Of a stretch of 64,000 nt of DNA, positions 34,191 to 45,088 are shown piece after piece. The stretch comes from Carettochelys insculpta (lineage: Eukaryota > Chordata > Testudines > Carettochelyidae). Both the position numbers and the translations under genes were made by a program. The DNA is taken from positions 253,440,501 to 253,504,500 of the forward strand of contig NC_134137.1 of assembly GCF_033958435.1 (NCBI RefSeq), given 5' to 3'. The notes below the pieces were generated by a model. It was not told the origin of the DNA. It did not search any database and was given only the letters and a program-made list of their open reading frames with translations. The first letter of the stretch is position 1, and every line of letters begins with the position of its first letter.

Positions 34191-36159
34191 GAATTGCAAC
34201 GGCAGGAGCAGTTCCTAATTCATTAGTTAAAGGGGGTCATTGCTCATAGGGTGGGGAAGAGGAAAGAAACAAATCAGACATCTCCAAACATTCAAAGTCA
34301 ACAGAAGGTTGCGCTCCTCCGAGATGTTGTATTTAGCCAAAAGCCTGACAAAAGCTCCACAGCTGGGAGGCCTGTAGTGGTTTTACTCAACATTAAAAAG
34401 TTGCCTTAAGACAGTTGTAACCTGTATAATAGGCTGGGTGGGAACGGTAAAGGCAAGAATGAAAGGAAGGTGAAAACATCTTGTTAACACTCCACATTTG
34501 TGTTTTAAGCAACCCTCAAGCTGGCTTGGCAAAGGGACAGCAAAACAAAAATATATAAATAAATGCACACACTCCAAAAAGCTCTAATAAGCAAACACTA
34601 AAGAAAAAGATAAAAAAGGACCAAATTGTAATGAGAAAAATAGAAGAAAAATAAAATATAATGAAATAAAATAACTGAAATGAAATCACCGCAAAAAGAC
34701 AGCTTTCCTCCTGAATATTAGCCCCCTAAAACAACTGATTTCTCTAATTCCTGCCATCACTCAGATTGGCCTTGAATTACCTCCTGATAGGCCTCCCATG
34801 CGCTTGCAGATGAGAGAGTGTAATGGGGATCTGTTAATTAACTAGAAGCAAAGTTGCTCGGTGGGGATCAAACACTGGATGCGTCCTAAAACTCCCACAG
34901 AGAAGATGAAATGCAGCGCAAACTTTAAAGACTTCCCGTCATTAGCTAAGACCTTGGCTGTTCCTGGCCCAGACCCCTCCTGTTTCAGAGAACAATGAGG
35001 ACAATGATGGCAGAAATGAAATAGTGCAGCAAGGAACAAAGGAATTAGCTATTTACCCACAGTGAAAGAAAGGAAGAGAGGGGAGGGGGAAGAGAACTTG
35101 CTTTTTCTATGGTTCCTGTCTACTTTTAATTAATTTATGGCTGCCAGGGACTTGCACACAGAGTACACCAAAAAACATTGTGCTGGAGTGCAACGTTAAT
35201 ACATGTAACGTTTACTGTTTACTCCCAGGCAGAATGGGAAAGTAGCTGGGGCAAGGAGGGCAGTGGGGAAGGAGGAGAAGAGATGTTTCCTCTTTAAAGT
35301 GATTTAGAAGAAATGGACAAAGGAAGCCAAAGGTTAGACTGATTTTTGAACATCTAAGAATCAAACTCTACTCAGATGATTATTTTTTTAAATACCAGGT
35401 GTACTAAATCATTACAGATAAGGCTCCTGTCACTGCAGCTGCATTTAAAACACAAAGGACTTATAGGGTAACATGCAATAGGATATCCAAATCAGGTGGC
35501 TGCAGAGACTACCTCCAACAACTTATCAGAAACCACTTTTAACCAGCCTGATGCAAAGCTCGAAAAAGTCACTGGAAAGACTCTTGCTGACTGCAATAGG
35601 ATTGTGTGTGAGGGATCGCATGTGTTCAAACCCAGGTCTGCAGACAGCACTCACACTGTGGCAGCTCACTGGAACCAGTGGAGAAGGGGACTAGCAGAGT
35701 TCAAGCTCACCAAGGTCTCCTGGCACAAAGGACCTGGTTGAGGGAGACATCTAGTCCACTTAGTTGGCTAAGACACGCAGCACTGAAGCCAGAAGACGAC
35801 ACAGGATATTGCCTGAGCTATTATGTGGATTCCATTCTGAGCCATGCCTGATGCCTGCACTCTCTCAGCCTCTCCCTGGTCCTGCTCTCCTTGTCCCAGA
35901 TCCTCCTCCACTTCCAATTCCTGCTTCCCTGCCCCACACCAGTTCCCTGCTCTACCCATGACTCTGCATTTGACCCTCGGCTTAGCTCCTGACGCTGTCT
36001 CCAGCTCTGAACCCAGTTCCCAACTCTGACCAGGTGGCAGAACTACTCATGTCCTGGTACTCTCATCTGGATCAAATCCCATGTGCATGTCACAACAGTT
36101 TGTACCTTCTAATGCACCTTTCATCCAACAATCTGAAATCACTGTATGCAGAAGTACTG
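34191..36159. other. Low-repeat block, possible conserved noncoding DNA, then pyrimidine-rich DNA
   Basis: 34260-35060 contains no transposon end or simple repeat I recognise and has balanced composition with TAAT-type words (TCTGTTAATTAACTAGAAG near 34830), unlike the relic-filled surroundings. 35560-35630 has a tRNA-like GTTCAAACCC. 35840-36030 is rich in CCTG/CTCC words and resembles a hAT-like minisatellite interior. No exon was recognised. Confidence 0.35.
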
Positions 36160-36285
36160 TCATCCTCCTTTTAGACTGGGAGGAGAATGAGGCTCATAGG
36201 ATTAAGTGACTTAACCAAGGTCACACAGCCAGCCAGCAACAGAAGCTAGCACTAGACTACCAGCCCACGGCTCTGCCCATAAGAC
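36160..36285 (-). repeat. MIR-like (CORE-SINE) relic
   Basis: AAGTGACTTAACCAAGGTCA, directly followed by CACAGCC, is the diagnostic MIR core read on the minus strand. It is preceded by ACTGGGAGGAGAATGAGGCTC. Confidence 0.65.
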
Positions 36286-36496
36286 AAAAGATAAATAGGG
36301 TGGAGAGTGAAGAGCAAAGTATAAGAACCTGATGTGAACAGAATATTCCATGTGGTATGCGCATACATCACATCTTTCAACAAAAACAGACACACGCGGT
36401 CATAACCTTAGCTTGTACTTCTGTCTTCCCTGAAAGATGAATAGAAAGGGCTCCTTGTCTGTTTATCAGAAACAGACACCTGTGGGTGTGTAACTG

Positions 36497-36566
36497 CCCA
36501 TAGGCAGACTGAAACCTGGGACCTTTGTGCAGGTACCTCTACCGCATGAGCTAAAAGCCAGCTTGA
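36497..36566 (-). repeat. tRNA-like SINE head
   Basis: On the minus strand: TTTTAGCTCATGCGGTAGAGG (A-box region) and AAGGTCCCAGGTTTCAG (B-box region), spaced as in a tRNA. Related to 37849-37909 on the plus strand. Confidence 0.5.
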
Positions 36567-36709
36567 TCCCAACTGAGGCTGTAGAGGACACTTATTCTTT
36601 CTCTGTGAAGTGGTCTAGGTACCACTACCGGAGACAGTTAACCACCCATAAGTGTGTGGGTTACAGTTGGGTGATAGAATTAGAAAATACTAGAACTGGA
36701 AGAAACATT

Positions 36710-37163
36710 GATTGTGTGTAGACTAGCCCTCAACTTCGAAGGGGGCATGGTAATTAAGGGTGTTGGGAGATTACTAATGAAGGGCTGTGGTGCATATGCA
36801 ACACTTCATTAGGCTAAATCTCCCGCGCAGCAATTTCGAAGTGTGACACTTCGAAATGCCGGCTTGCGTGTAGCCGCGGGTCAGCCGCAAGTATTTCAAA
36901 GAGCCTACACTACTTCAAAGTCCCTTTATTCAACATTTTGAGGAGTAAAGGGACTTTGAAGTAAAGTGGGCTCTTTGAAATACTCGCGGCTGACCCGCGG
37001 CTCCATGCAAGCCGGCACTTCGAAGTTTCAAACTTCCAAGTTGCCGCAGGGGAGATTTAGCCTAATGAAGTGCTGCATATGGACCACAGAACTTCATTAG
37101 TAATCTCCCAACACCCTAATTATCATGCCCCCTGCGAAGTTGGGGGCTAGTATAGACACAGCC
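36710..37163. mobile_element. 454-bp palindromic MITE (family IV)
   Basis: The whole element is an inverted repeat: two arms of roughly 215 bp around a loop near 36930-36945 (CAACATTTTGAGG), with few mismatches by eye. The termini are GATTGTGTGTAGAC and, reverse complemented, GGCTGTGTCTATAC. The flanks ATT (36707-36709) and CTT (37164-37166) fit a 3-bp CTT duplication with one change, consistent with the CR1 host sequence. It carries ACTTCGAAG and TTTCGAAG motifs and TTCATTAG/CTAATGAAG pairs. Partial relatives lie at 49896-50045 and 58690-58941. Confidence 0.8.
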
Positions 37164-37335
37164 CTTGAGAGGTCATCAAGTCCAGTCCCCTGCACATATG
37201 GCAGGACCAACATACCATCTAGACCATCCCTAACAGATCTTTGTCTAAACTGCTTTTAAATTATCTCCAGTGATGGAGACTCCACAACATTCCTCAGCAT
37301 TTATTCCAGTGCTTAACCACCCTGTTAATTAGGAA

Positions 37336-37660
37336 CTTGGGGGTGGACAAAATTGCCAGACTCTGAGCAAAGTGGACAGGTCCTGACTCCACAATGCTGA
37401 GGGGGCTGGGCCTAGAGTGGAAGGGGTGGGGCTGAAGTCAGCCAGCCCTCAGTGCAGCCAGGACTGCACCCCACCACCCCACAGCCCTTAGCACTGCCTA
37501 GCGTGCACTGTTCAGTGCTCCGGCAGCCATTTAAGGACCTGGGGGTTTGGCTGCTGCCACTGTCACAGTAGTAGTAGCAGCAGCTAGGAGTTCTGGGCCC
37601 TTTTGCATTGCTGAGTCCCAGGACAACTGCCCTTTTCTCCCTTCACTCCTCCTAACCCCC
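37336..37660. mobile_element. hAT-like insertion in the CR1
   Basis: The flanks ATTAGGAA (37328-37335) and ATTAGAAA (37661-37668) match at 7 of 8 bases, and CR1 sequence continues on both sides. The ends CTTGGGGGTGGACAAA and, reverse complemented, GGGGGTTAGG are short and imperfect. The interior is GC-rich and has no transposase. Confidence 0.6.
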
Positions 37661-37740
37661 ATTAGAAAGTTCTCCTAATGTCCATCCTAAACCTCCTTTG
37701 CTACAATTTAAGTCCCTTGCTTCTTGGCCTATCAACAGAG

Positions 37741-37928
37741 ATTACGTAAGCCACACCTTATTGCTTGTGGTTCACTAGCCCTTGTAGTGGCACTTAGACC
37801 ACTTAAAGGAGACAGAATGAGTGTCCTTTACAACCTTAGCTGATAATCAGCTGACTTCTAGCTCAAAATGCAGAGGATCACAAACTGAGGTTCCAGGTTT
37901 GAAGCTGCCTGTTGGCACTTACAGTTAA
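37741..37928 (+). repeat. tRNA-derived SINE inserted in the CR1
   Basis: It interrupts CR1 text between CTATCAACAGAG and AAGGAAAATTATTTTTCTCC. 37849-37909 has an A-box-like CTTCTAGCTCAAAATGCAGAG and B-box-like GAGGTTCCAGGTTTGAAG. TTACGTAAG and TTACAGTTAAGG at the edges may be an imperfect target duplication. Confidence 0.5.
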
Positions 37929-38960
37929 GGAAAATTATTTTTCTCCCTCCTCCAACACAACCCACTTTTATATACTTAAAAACGGTTATGTCCTTTCTCA
38001 GTCTTCTTTTTTTCCAGACTAAACAAACCCACTTCTTTCAATCTTGCCTGACATGTCATGCTTTCCAGACTTTTCATCATCTTTGTTGCTCTTCTCCAGA
38101 TCTTTTCCAATTTCTCCACATCTTTCATGAAATGTGGCATCCATAACTGGACACGTGACTGCAGCTGAGGCCTAATCAGCACAGAGTAGAAAGGAAGAAA
38201 TACTTCTCCTGTGTTTCTTACAGTGCTCTGGTTAATACAACCCAGAATGATGTTTATTTTTTCGCAACAGTGTCATGCTGTAGATCCATATTTAGTTTGT
38301 GGCCCACTGACTCATAGATCCCTTTCTGTCATACTTCTTCTTAGACAGTCACTTCTCATTTTGTATGTGTGAAACTAATTGTTCCTTCCTAAGTGGAGGA
38401 CTTTGAATTTGTCCTTAATAAGTTCCATCCTATTGACCTCAGACCATTTCTCCAGTTTGTCTGGATCCTTTTGAATTATAATCTGATCCTCCACAGCACT
38501 TGTAACTTCTCCCAGTTTGGTAGAATCTGCAAACTTTACAAGCGTATTCTCTGTGGCATTGTCTAAACCATTGATGAAAATATTGAACAGAACTGCTCCC
38601 CAGACTGATGTGTGTGGAACTCAGCTTGTTATACCCTTCCAGCCTGACCACGATCCACTGATCATTACTCTATGGGAACAATTATCCAGAATGATTAACC
38701 AGTTACACACTCACCACAAAGTAGCACCATCTAGGTTGTACTTTCCTAATCTTCCCTCTTATTCACAAGGCGTGTTATCGGATCAAAGGAAGCTATAAGT
38801 TTCGTTTAACAAGACTTGTTCTTGACAAATCCATGCTGACTATTACTTATCGCCTTATTATCTTCCAGATCACTTTTATCCCCATTTCACAAGGATAGAG
38901 TATCCACATGCTGTGTTTAGTCCTCCACTTGTATTTTGGATATCCTTCTTTAAAGGAGAA

Positions 38961-39199
38961 TGAGGCCAGAGAGCACCCCTTGGGCTGACACTGCCCCTTG
39001 GGTTATCATGATTTATTTCCATACACCCTGGACAAACTGATGCCTGTTTTTTCTTTTAAAATTTAAGATAAAATATACTTATTGTTTTAAAAGTACGAGA
39101 AAAAGAATTCTTTTTCTGGGTCACCTCAGAAGAATCAGCATGACTTTCACAGTTCAGTGAAAGATAAAAATCCTCCTAGGCTTATAGTTAACAAGAGCA
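38961..39199. other. Unassigned DNA
   Basis: No feature was recognised. Confidence 0.4.
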
Positions 39200-40330
39200 A
39201 GTTGTGTTTTTTTCTCTTCAAAAATGTAAAACTGAACTCAATGGTTTTAAATCCATTTCAAATCAGGAATATTCCTATGTATGGGAGTCTGACATCCCAG
39301 AGCAAAATTCAGGACACTGCACGGCTGTCATTGCATCCTATAACCTTATGTGTCTTACAAAGATTTACAGAAATAGGTCCCATCTGGACCAAGCACAAAC
39401 AGACTTTCACCATGCAAGCCACATCCTGGGAATATGTAACCACATCCTGCGTGTTACACTCTGGGTCTCACCAACCATGGAGAGTGCAGAGTGCCCCCCC
39501 AACACACCCCCAATCCTTTATTGTCTTCCAGAAATATATGTCATGTACTGGACAGCCCTCTTCTGGTCAGTACAAATACATTAGGTCTTATTCCTTTAAA
39601 GGGAATAATATACCTTCTTACTATTTTAATTAGTTACCCAAACACTTCAATTTAAATACACTGGATTAGATAAAACAGTAAAACAAGTTTATTATCTACA
39701 AATGGATTTTAATCAAGTACAAGTAATGAGGTATAAAAGTCTGAAACAGTTACAGGAAAACTAAAGACAAAATGTATACTAGTATCTAACAAACTACATT
39801 AGAGTCAAGCAAAATTTCTCAATATAGGCTTCCAAAAAGTTAACTGGCCAAAATTTTCAACTGGTTTCCTTTTGCATTCTTGGGGGCAGAGACCATGATG
39901 GCCAGGAAGAAAGTGGTGTCCTGGAGTTTTTGCCCTGGCTTTTTACAGGTTCAGCCCCTCTCTTGAACAACATTTCCATCTGGGAAGTAGAAAACAAAGT
40001 GCAAGTCGAATGATGCTTCCTTTTGGCCTTTTTCACCTATTTGAGCTTGGTTTTCCCTTCCTTCTTGATTCCTCTATTTATGGTTTAAATGCAAATGAAG
40101 GCAAGCACATGTTCCTTTCTTTGTTTAGGACAGACCTGACTTCTGCTTGGGCAGGACTGTGAGGTTCTGAGTGGGGATTAATATCATCATACAGGAGAAT
40201 CTTATAAATTTTGATAGAATGTTGCCCCACTTATTTATTAGGAAAATAACTGTGAAAAAATGAGTTTTAAAATGATACCTTACAAGGCACACCTTGTACA
40301 AAGATTATTACACTATGAAGAGGGTGTGAA
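39200..40330 (+). repeat. Second copy of the unclassified dispersed repeat of 22.4-25.4 kb
   Basis: Parallels 24580-25400 in order and strand (see that entry). It contains AAACAAGTTTATTATCTACA and, further on, ATACCTTACAAGGCACACC. No polymerase or gag frame. It may be an LTR-type or other retroelement remnant. Confidence 0.4.
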
Positions 40331-40769
40331 TACAGAAATATAGTCTATAAGATAAACAGACAGAAATTACCTCCATACACAGTGGAATAAGCAATTCTGA
40401 GTCACAAACAACAAGACATGCTTTTGATCACATCACAGAAGCCCTGATTTAACAGCAATTTATCCAGTTTTAGAGAAAAGCAATGTAATCATAAGAAGCA
40501 TATTTAACTGGTATTTACTTTAGATCAAGTTCTGAATAGTTCTGAAGTTGGATGTATGTTCAGTGGTCAATGTGGTATCTAAAATTCCAGTATTCTCTCA
40601 TTCCAGTACTGTGTATTCATGTACCATGTTGGTTAAATGTAGGCTATGTCTTCCTTTATTTGCTGGTTCCAAGTATTTAACTAACATTCTAGTGCCTCCT
40701 ATTCATATCTAAGGTAAATCATATGGCAACACCACCTCAAGACCTTTTAATTTATGGCTCCTTGCAGCA
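40331..40769. other. Unassigned DNA
   Basis: No feature was recognised. Confidence 0.4.
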
Positions 40770-40905
40770 CTTCTGTAAGTGCATTATTCCTGGTTTACAA
40801 ATGGAGAATAAAGCCTGGAGGCTAAGTGACTTGCCTAAGGTTACTGAGAAAGTCTGTGGCGGAGTGGTGAACTGACCCCAGATCAGCATTCCAACCACTG
40901 AACCA
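40770..40905 (-). repeat. MIR-like (CORE-SINE) relic
   Basis: GGTTTACAAATGGAGAATAA, then GGCTAAGTGACTTGCCTAAGG, matches the MIR core on the minus strand, followed by a degraded tRNA-like part (AACCACTGAACCATCC). Confidence 0.65.
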
Positions 40906-42235
40906 TCCTTCCTCTTATGTGCAAAGGGTAATCCTTTGGCTTTGAGTTTTAGGAACTTACATTTTTGATGCTAAAGGACCTGGGTACTGCTCCTGCAGAC
41001 TATGAGGTTTTATGTGCATGCCCAGTCTTCTACAATCATGTCATAAAAACAGCCAGACAAGAGCAGTGTTCTTGTGGGTGACATTAGTAAAGAGGACAAG
41101 GGCTAAGGAACTACAAATACGGTCACTATCAGGGAAGGGTTCAGGCAGGCATGTTAACAGATTGGTGGGTGCTGCTACTCTGTCCTGTGGTAAAACAGGA
41201 ACTAACATCAAGAGCTAACCCCTCAGGAGTGCATTTGGAGCAGCTTACTCAACGAATTAGCCCTGTTTTCGACCCTCATTTTTAGAATGGAGAAAAAGCA
41301 CCTAGATGTTTTTAACAATAATAAAATAAGGGATTTAGCTCTCGAGATTCATTCTGGGCTAAAACTGACCGTACAAGATTCTCCTAATGGGAAAACATTT
41401 TTTAAATGTATGGAAATAAATAAGCCTGGCTTTTCTAAAATTCAGGAGGGAGAGGGAGATATCAAGGGTGTTAAACAGTAGCCTCCAGGTTTTAAATTCT
41501 TTACTGGCTTTCTGACTATACAATGGCTACATATAAAAAAGTGAGGGAAGGGTTAAATTCATCCATTTTATTAATCTAGTTGATGTCACAAACAGGAAAT
41601 CATCCCATCTCAAAATCTGGCCAAAGTTTCCGTTTTTAGCCTCCAAAATGTAGGCTAATTGCTTTCTGTGTTTTCCACTGAAAACAGCGAAGATAGGTGC
41701 AAGAAGAAGAATCCTGCATATGTTTAGAAATGTGCCTTTCCTGAAGATTTTAATTACACATTTGACATTGATCCACAACATAAAATTGGTGTTATTTGTC
41801 AAGGCCAGACCCAGCAAAGACTTAAACAAGCGTATAACTTTACACGCATCAGAAACTCCACTGAAGTCAATGGTAATACTTGCACAAAGTTACACATGTG
41901 CTTACATTTTGGCAGGGTCATAGTCTTAGGCTGTACTCACAACATACACCATAAAACAGAGGGGGTCAAAAATATTTAATTAATTTTTTTCAAACGAGAC
42001 TTTTCTCAAACGCATATCACAGAAGACAAAATATCTCAGCACATCCAAAACTGTAGGGCACAAGGCAATCTCACCGCTCCCGCAAGAGAGAGTTGCTGGT
42101 GCTAAACAGGATGACAGCTTCATGCCACCCCACAACGTTAGTCACCCCAGAAAAAAGTCTCAGGACTCTGGCAGCCATTAATTTATCTTGCAGGTTTACA
42201 TCTATCCCTAGACCATGTTAGAAAATTAAGTCACA
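40906..42235. other. Unassigned DNA with one palindromic repeat
   Basis: 41800-41935: GGCCAGACCCAGCAAAGACTT at the left mirrors CATTTTGGCAGGGTC at the right, with CCACTGAAGTCAATGG at the centre. This is an old palindromic repeat. No exon was seen in the remainder. Confidence 0.45.
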
Positions 42236-42350
42236 GAGAGGTATCTCTGTTGGTCAAAACAAGCAAGCAGTCCTGAAGCATATTAAAGACTAACAAAATA
42301 ATTTATTAGGCCATGAGCTTTCGTGGGACAGACCCACTGCTTCCGATCTG
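42236..42350 (+). repeat. Half copy of the foldback family
   Basis: Head CAGAGAGGTATCTCTGTTGGTC, then TTAAAGACTAACAAAATAATT and GAGCTTTCGTGGGACAGACC. Only one arm is visible. Confidence 0.6.
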
Positions 42351-42414
42351 GAAAATCCTGATGAACGAGACATACCCAGCAAAGCTCTCTGCCCAGTGTG
42401 CCAGCCAACATACA

Positions 42415-43108
42415 AATAGTAAACCCTTGATTTTATGGACCCCAATTTAGTGGACTTTGGAAGCAACTGACATCTGCCAGCCCTCCCCTGCCCCCCTTGC
42501 TCCCGAAGTCTGCTTAAGTGGGGCCCATAACACCCTAAATCCCACCCTTTCAAAAAACAACAAAATGGTGACTTATTGCTGCCGCTGCTGGAGGGGCCAT
42601 CACTTCCCACTGCTGCAGCCGCCATGCGCTCCTTCCACCAGGGGTGAGGAGAGTAGGTGGACAGGCAGCACTCGTGTACACATGGCCCATACCGGCTGGG
42701 AGGAGCGCATGGTGGCGCTGGCAGTGGAGGCAGGTCCTCTAGTCCCCGATGGAGCCTTCTGCCACGGTGGCTTCTGCTGCTGCAGTGGGGCCCCCAGCAA
42801 TGGCAGAGTCTCCAACTACGGTGGGGGAGCCCACAGCCATGGTGGAGCCCCCAGCTGCAGCACAGTCTCCACTGGCTGGTGGCCCCCGGCCATGGCAGAG
42901 TCTCCAACTGCAGCAGAGACTAGAGCGACAGTGGAGCCCCCAGCTGCAGCAGCAGTTCTGGCTCCAGCCATGAGTTGCAGGCCCTTTTTTGGGAGGGGGA
43001 AGGACTAGCGGGTGAGCGGGTGGGCAGTAAACCCTCTGATTTAACATACTTTCAGGTTGAACAGACACTCCTTCACCCATTGGTCCATTAAATCGAGGGT
43101 TCACTGTA
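42415..43108. mobile_element. Pogo/Tigger-like MITE with GC-rich interior
   Basis: The left end AGTAAACCCTTGATTTTATGG and right end, reverse complemented, CAGTGAACCCTCGATTTAATGG are inverted repeats of the pogo type, with TA next to both. The interior (about 42570-42980) is a GC-rich minisatellite-like stretch with GGAGCCCCCAGC and CAGCAGC words on both strands, which explains six overlapping proline/alanine-rich open frames. None is a credible gene. Confidence 0.6.
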
Positions 43109-43195
43109 CTTCAGATGTGCTGAGATTTCAGGAGCTTCTTCTGATGCCTCAGAGCACAGCTTTACACACTTGACTGTGCACGACTGATTATTATA

Positions 43196-44065
43196 GGGTG
43201 ACTGTATTTCCCTAGGCCAAACACAGGACATCTTTCGGGGGGTGACTCCCCAGCTGCAGCTGCCATACAAATACAGCTCTCTGGCTGCCCCATGCCACAG
43301 AGTGCTGGAATGGGGCTGCCACGCCATGGGGGACTCCTCGGTTGCAGGGGTGGGCTGCCGTGCAGAAGGAGGGTGATTCGCTGGCTGCCCCATGCCGTTG
43401 GGCTCTGGGAATGGGGTTGCTGCCCTGCAGAGATGCTCCCTGGCTCCAGCATTGGCTGCCCCGTGAGGGCTGCCACCTTGTTGGGGGTAGGGGGGCCCTC
43501 CCTGGCTGTGGGGGGTGGCTGCAGCTCCCAGCTGCCCCATGCCTACAGGCTATGGGAACGGGGCTGCTGCACTGCAGGAGAACTCCCCAGCTGCAAGGGC
43601 TCCCTAGCTGAGGAGGTGGCTGCACCACAGGGGTGGACGGGGGTGTCCCCGGCTACATGGGAGGCTGTCCTGTAGCGGGGATTGGGCTACCTCCCTGCAG
43701 TGGTCTCCCTAGCTGCAGGGGCAGCTGCCCCACAGAGGAGCTGCCCAGCACTGCTGGGGTGCCAGGTCCCCCTTAAAATCTTAGAGGAGGACAAAACACA
43801 CTACCCTAGCCCCCACCATACCCTGCCTTACCTCTATAGCAAGGGCCCTGGCTCCCTCTCCTGCTGCTGCCTGTACTGGTCCATCAGCACGTGCTGTCTG
43901 GCCAGCTTCTGATTGATTTTACCTGCAGCTGCGCTGACGTGGGGGAAGGGCAGCTCAGCAGGGGGAGTGAATATGCAGGACAAGTAGCTCTCTTGATAAA
44001 ATAAGGGCAGGACACCCTCCTAAAATAAGGGACTGTCCCGGTGAAAACAGGACAGATGGTCACCC
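43196..44065. mobile_element. 870-bp TIR element with GGGTGAC ends and GC-rich interior
   Basis: The left end GGGTGACTGTATTTCCC and right end, reverse complemented, GGGGTGACCATCTGTCC form inverted repeats. Internal AAATAAGGG/GGGACTGTCCC text near the right end is typical of the GGGTGACCA class of reptilian elements. 43250-43770 is GC-rich with repeated GGGGCTGC and CTCCCTGGCTGC words. No target duplication was confirmed and there is no transposase. Confidence 0.5.
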
Positions 44066-44879
44066 CACTCATTACTCTATACACAGACTACATGGTGCCA
44101 TGGTTAATTGCCATGAGCTTGGGATACTGACAAAAGCATGAGATGCATGTGCCGTTTACGAGAAAAGGATGAGACTGAAACATCACCTTTTCATAGCATC
44201 TCTTCTCTTTGCATGTCCTGCTCATATGATATCTCGCCACCAAACCATCTCCCTCTGGGCGCCAAAGGCTGTAAAAATAGGCCCAGCCCTCTCAACCACC
44301 TCGTGTGTCAGTTAGTGTTGAAGGAGACAACAAATCTTGCTTGGCTCCAACACAGCTGAACTTAAATATTGTGTATTCTAATGTCGATCACATTCTGTTG
44401 CTTCCCTGTTATAGGCATGTCAGGACAAGCAAATGTCGGATTCATAAATTCTTCTGTCCAGATGATAAGTTTTGTGATCATACAAATACATTAAGAATAG
44501 TGTTCAGCTTTTGTAAAAAGATGAGAGAAGCAGTTCAACAGTCCTTACTACCATGTGTTCTTGTAAAAGGGTAAGAGTAACACTTTGAATTTCTGTAGCA
44601 CCTATTTTTTCAAAGCACCATAAAAACATTAGTGAGTGAAGATTCAGAATGCAATGATTGTAAATAAGTATTAGTATTTTCCTATCTAAAATACAGACTT
44701 GAGAGCACATATGACTTACCAAAGACCTGTCCCCCCAACTAGAGAGTGGCGGACCAGCTCTGATGGTCCTGCATTCCATTCTCATAATCATTGCACCAGA
44801 TTGATGCCTTACACAGATTCCCCAATCTTCCCAAATAAGGGAAACACACACCCTACAGCTACACATAAGTTAGAAAAGT
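44066..44879. other. Unassigned DNA
   Basis: No feature was recognised. Confidence 0.4.
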
Positions 44880-45088
44880 AACAGAGAGGGAGCCGTGCTA
44901 GTCTATATATTATCAAAACAAAAAAGCAGACAAGTAGCACTTTAAAGACTAACAAAATAATTTATTAGGTGAGCATTCATGGGTATGGCTATGGTCTGAA
45001 GAAGTGGGTCTGTCCCACGAAAGCTCACCTTATAAATTATGTTGTTAGTCTTTAAAGTGCTACTTGACTGCTTTTTTGTTTTGATAAG
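44880..45088 (+). repeat. Foldback element, arms of about 75 bp
   Basis: Head at the left (CAGAGAGGGAGCCGTGCTAG). Arms at about 44909-44985 and 45014-45088 are reverse complements: TTATCAAAACAAAAAAGCAG pairs with CTGCTTTTTTGTTTTGATAA. Inner words are ACTTTAAAGACTAAC and CCCACGAAAGCTCACC. Confidence 0.75.

Larger units (their letters stand above)
36678..38960 (-). mobile_element. Old CR1 LINE with three younger insertions
   Basis: CR1 text appears in pieces: 36678-36709 (3' end), 37164-37335, 37661-37740 and about 37929-38960. Minus-strand translation shows decayed ORF2 segments: RPQLQSRVQLWMPHFMKDVE and KLEKIWRRATKM, and near 38530 the motif C region as FADS instead of FADD. Stops and frameshifts are frequent. 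The insertions are a palindromic MITE (36710-37163), a hAT-like element (37336-37660) and a tRNA-like SINE (about 37741-37928). This is the oldest dated layer in the region. Confidence 0.75.

Noticed and set aside
36497..37912. tRNA genes
   Set aside because: The tRNA-like segments (36497-36566, 37849-37909, 34105-34190, 16060-16165) have A/B-box similarity but too many changes in the stems; they fit SINE heads better.
42290..43675. Cluster of long overlapping frames on both strands, possible CpG-island gene
   Set aside because: All are low-complexity Pro/Ala/Ser/Trp-rich frames produced by GC-rich repeated words inside two TIR elements; several overlap in different frames and strands.
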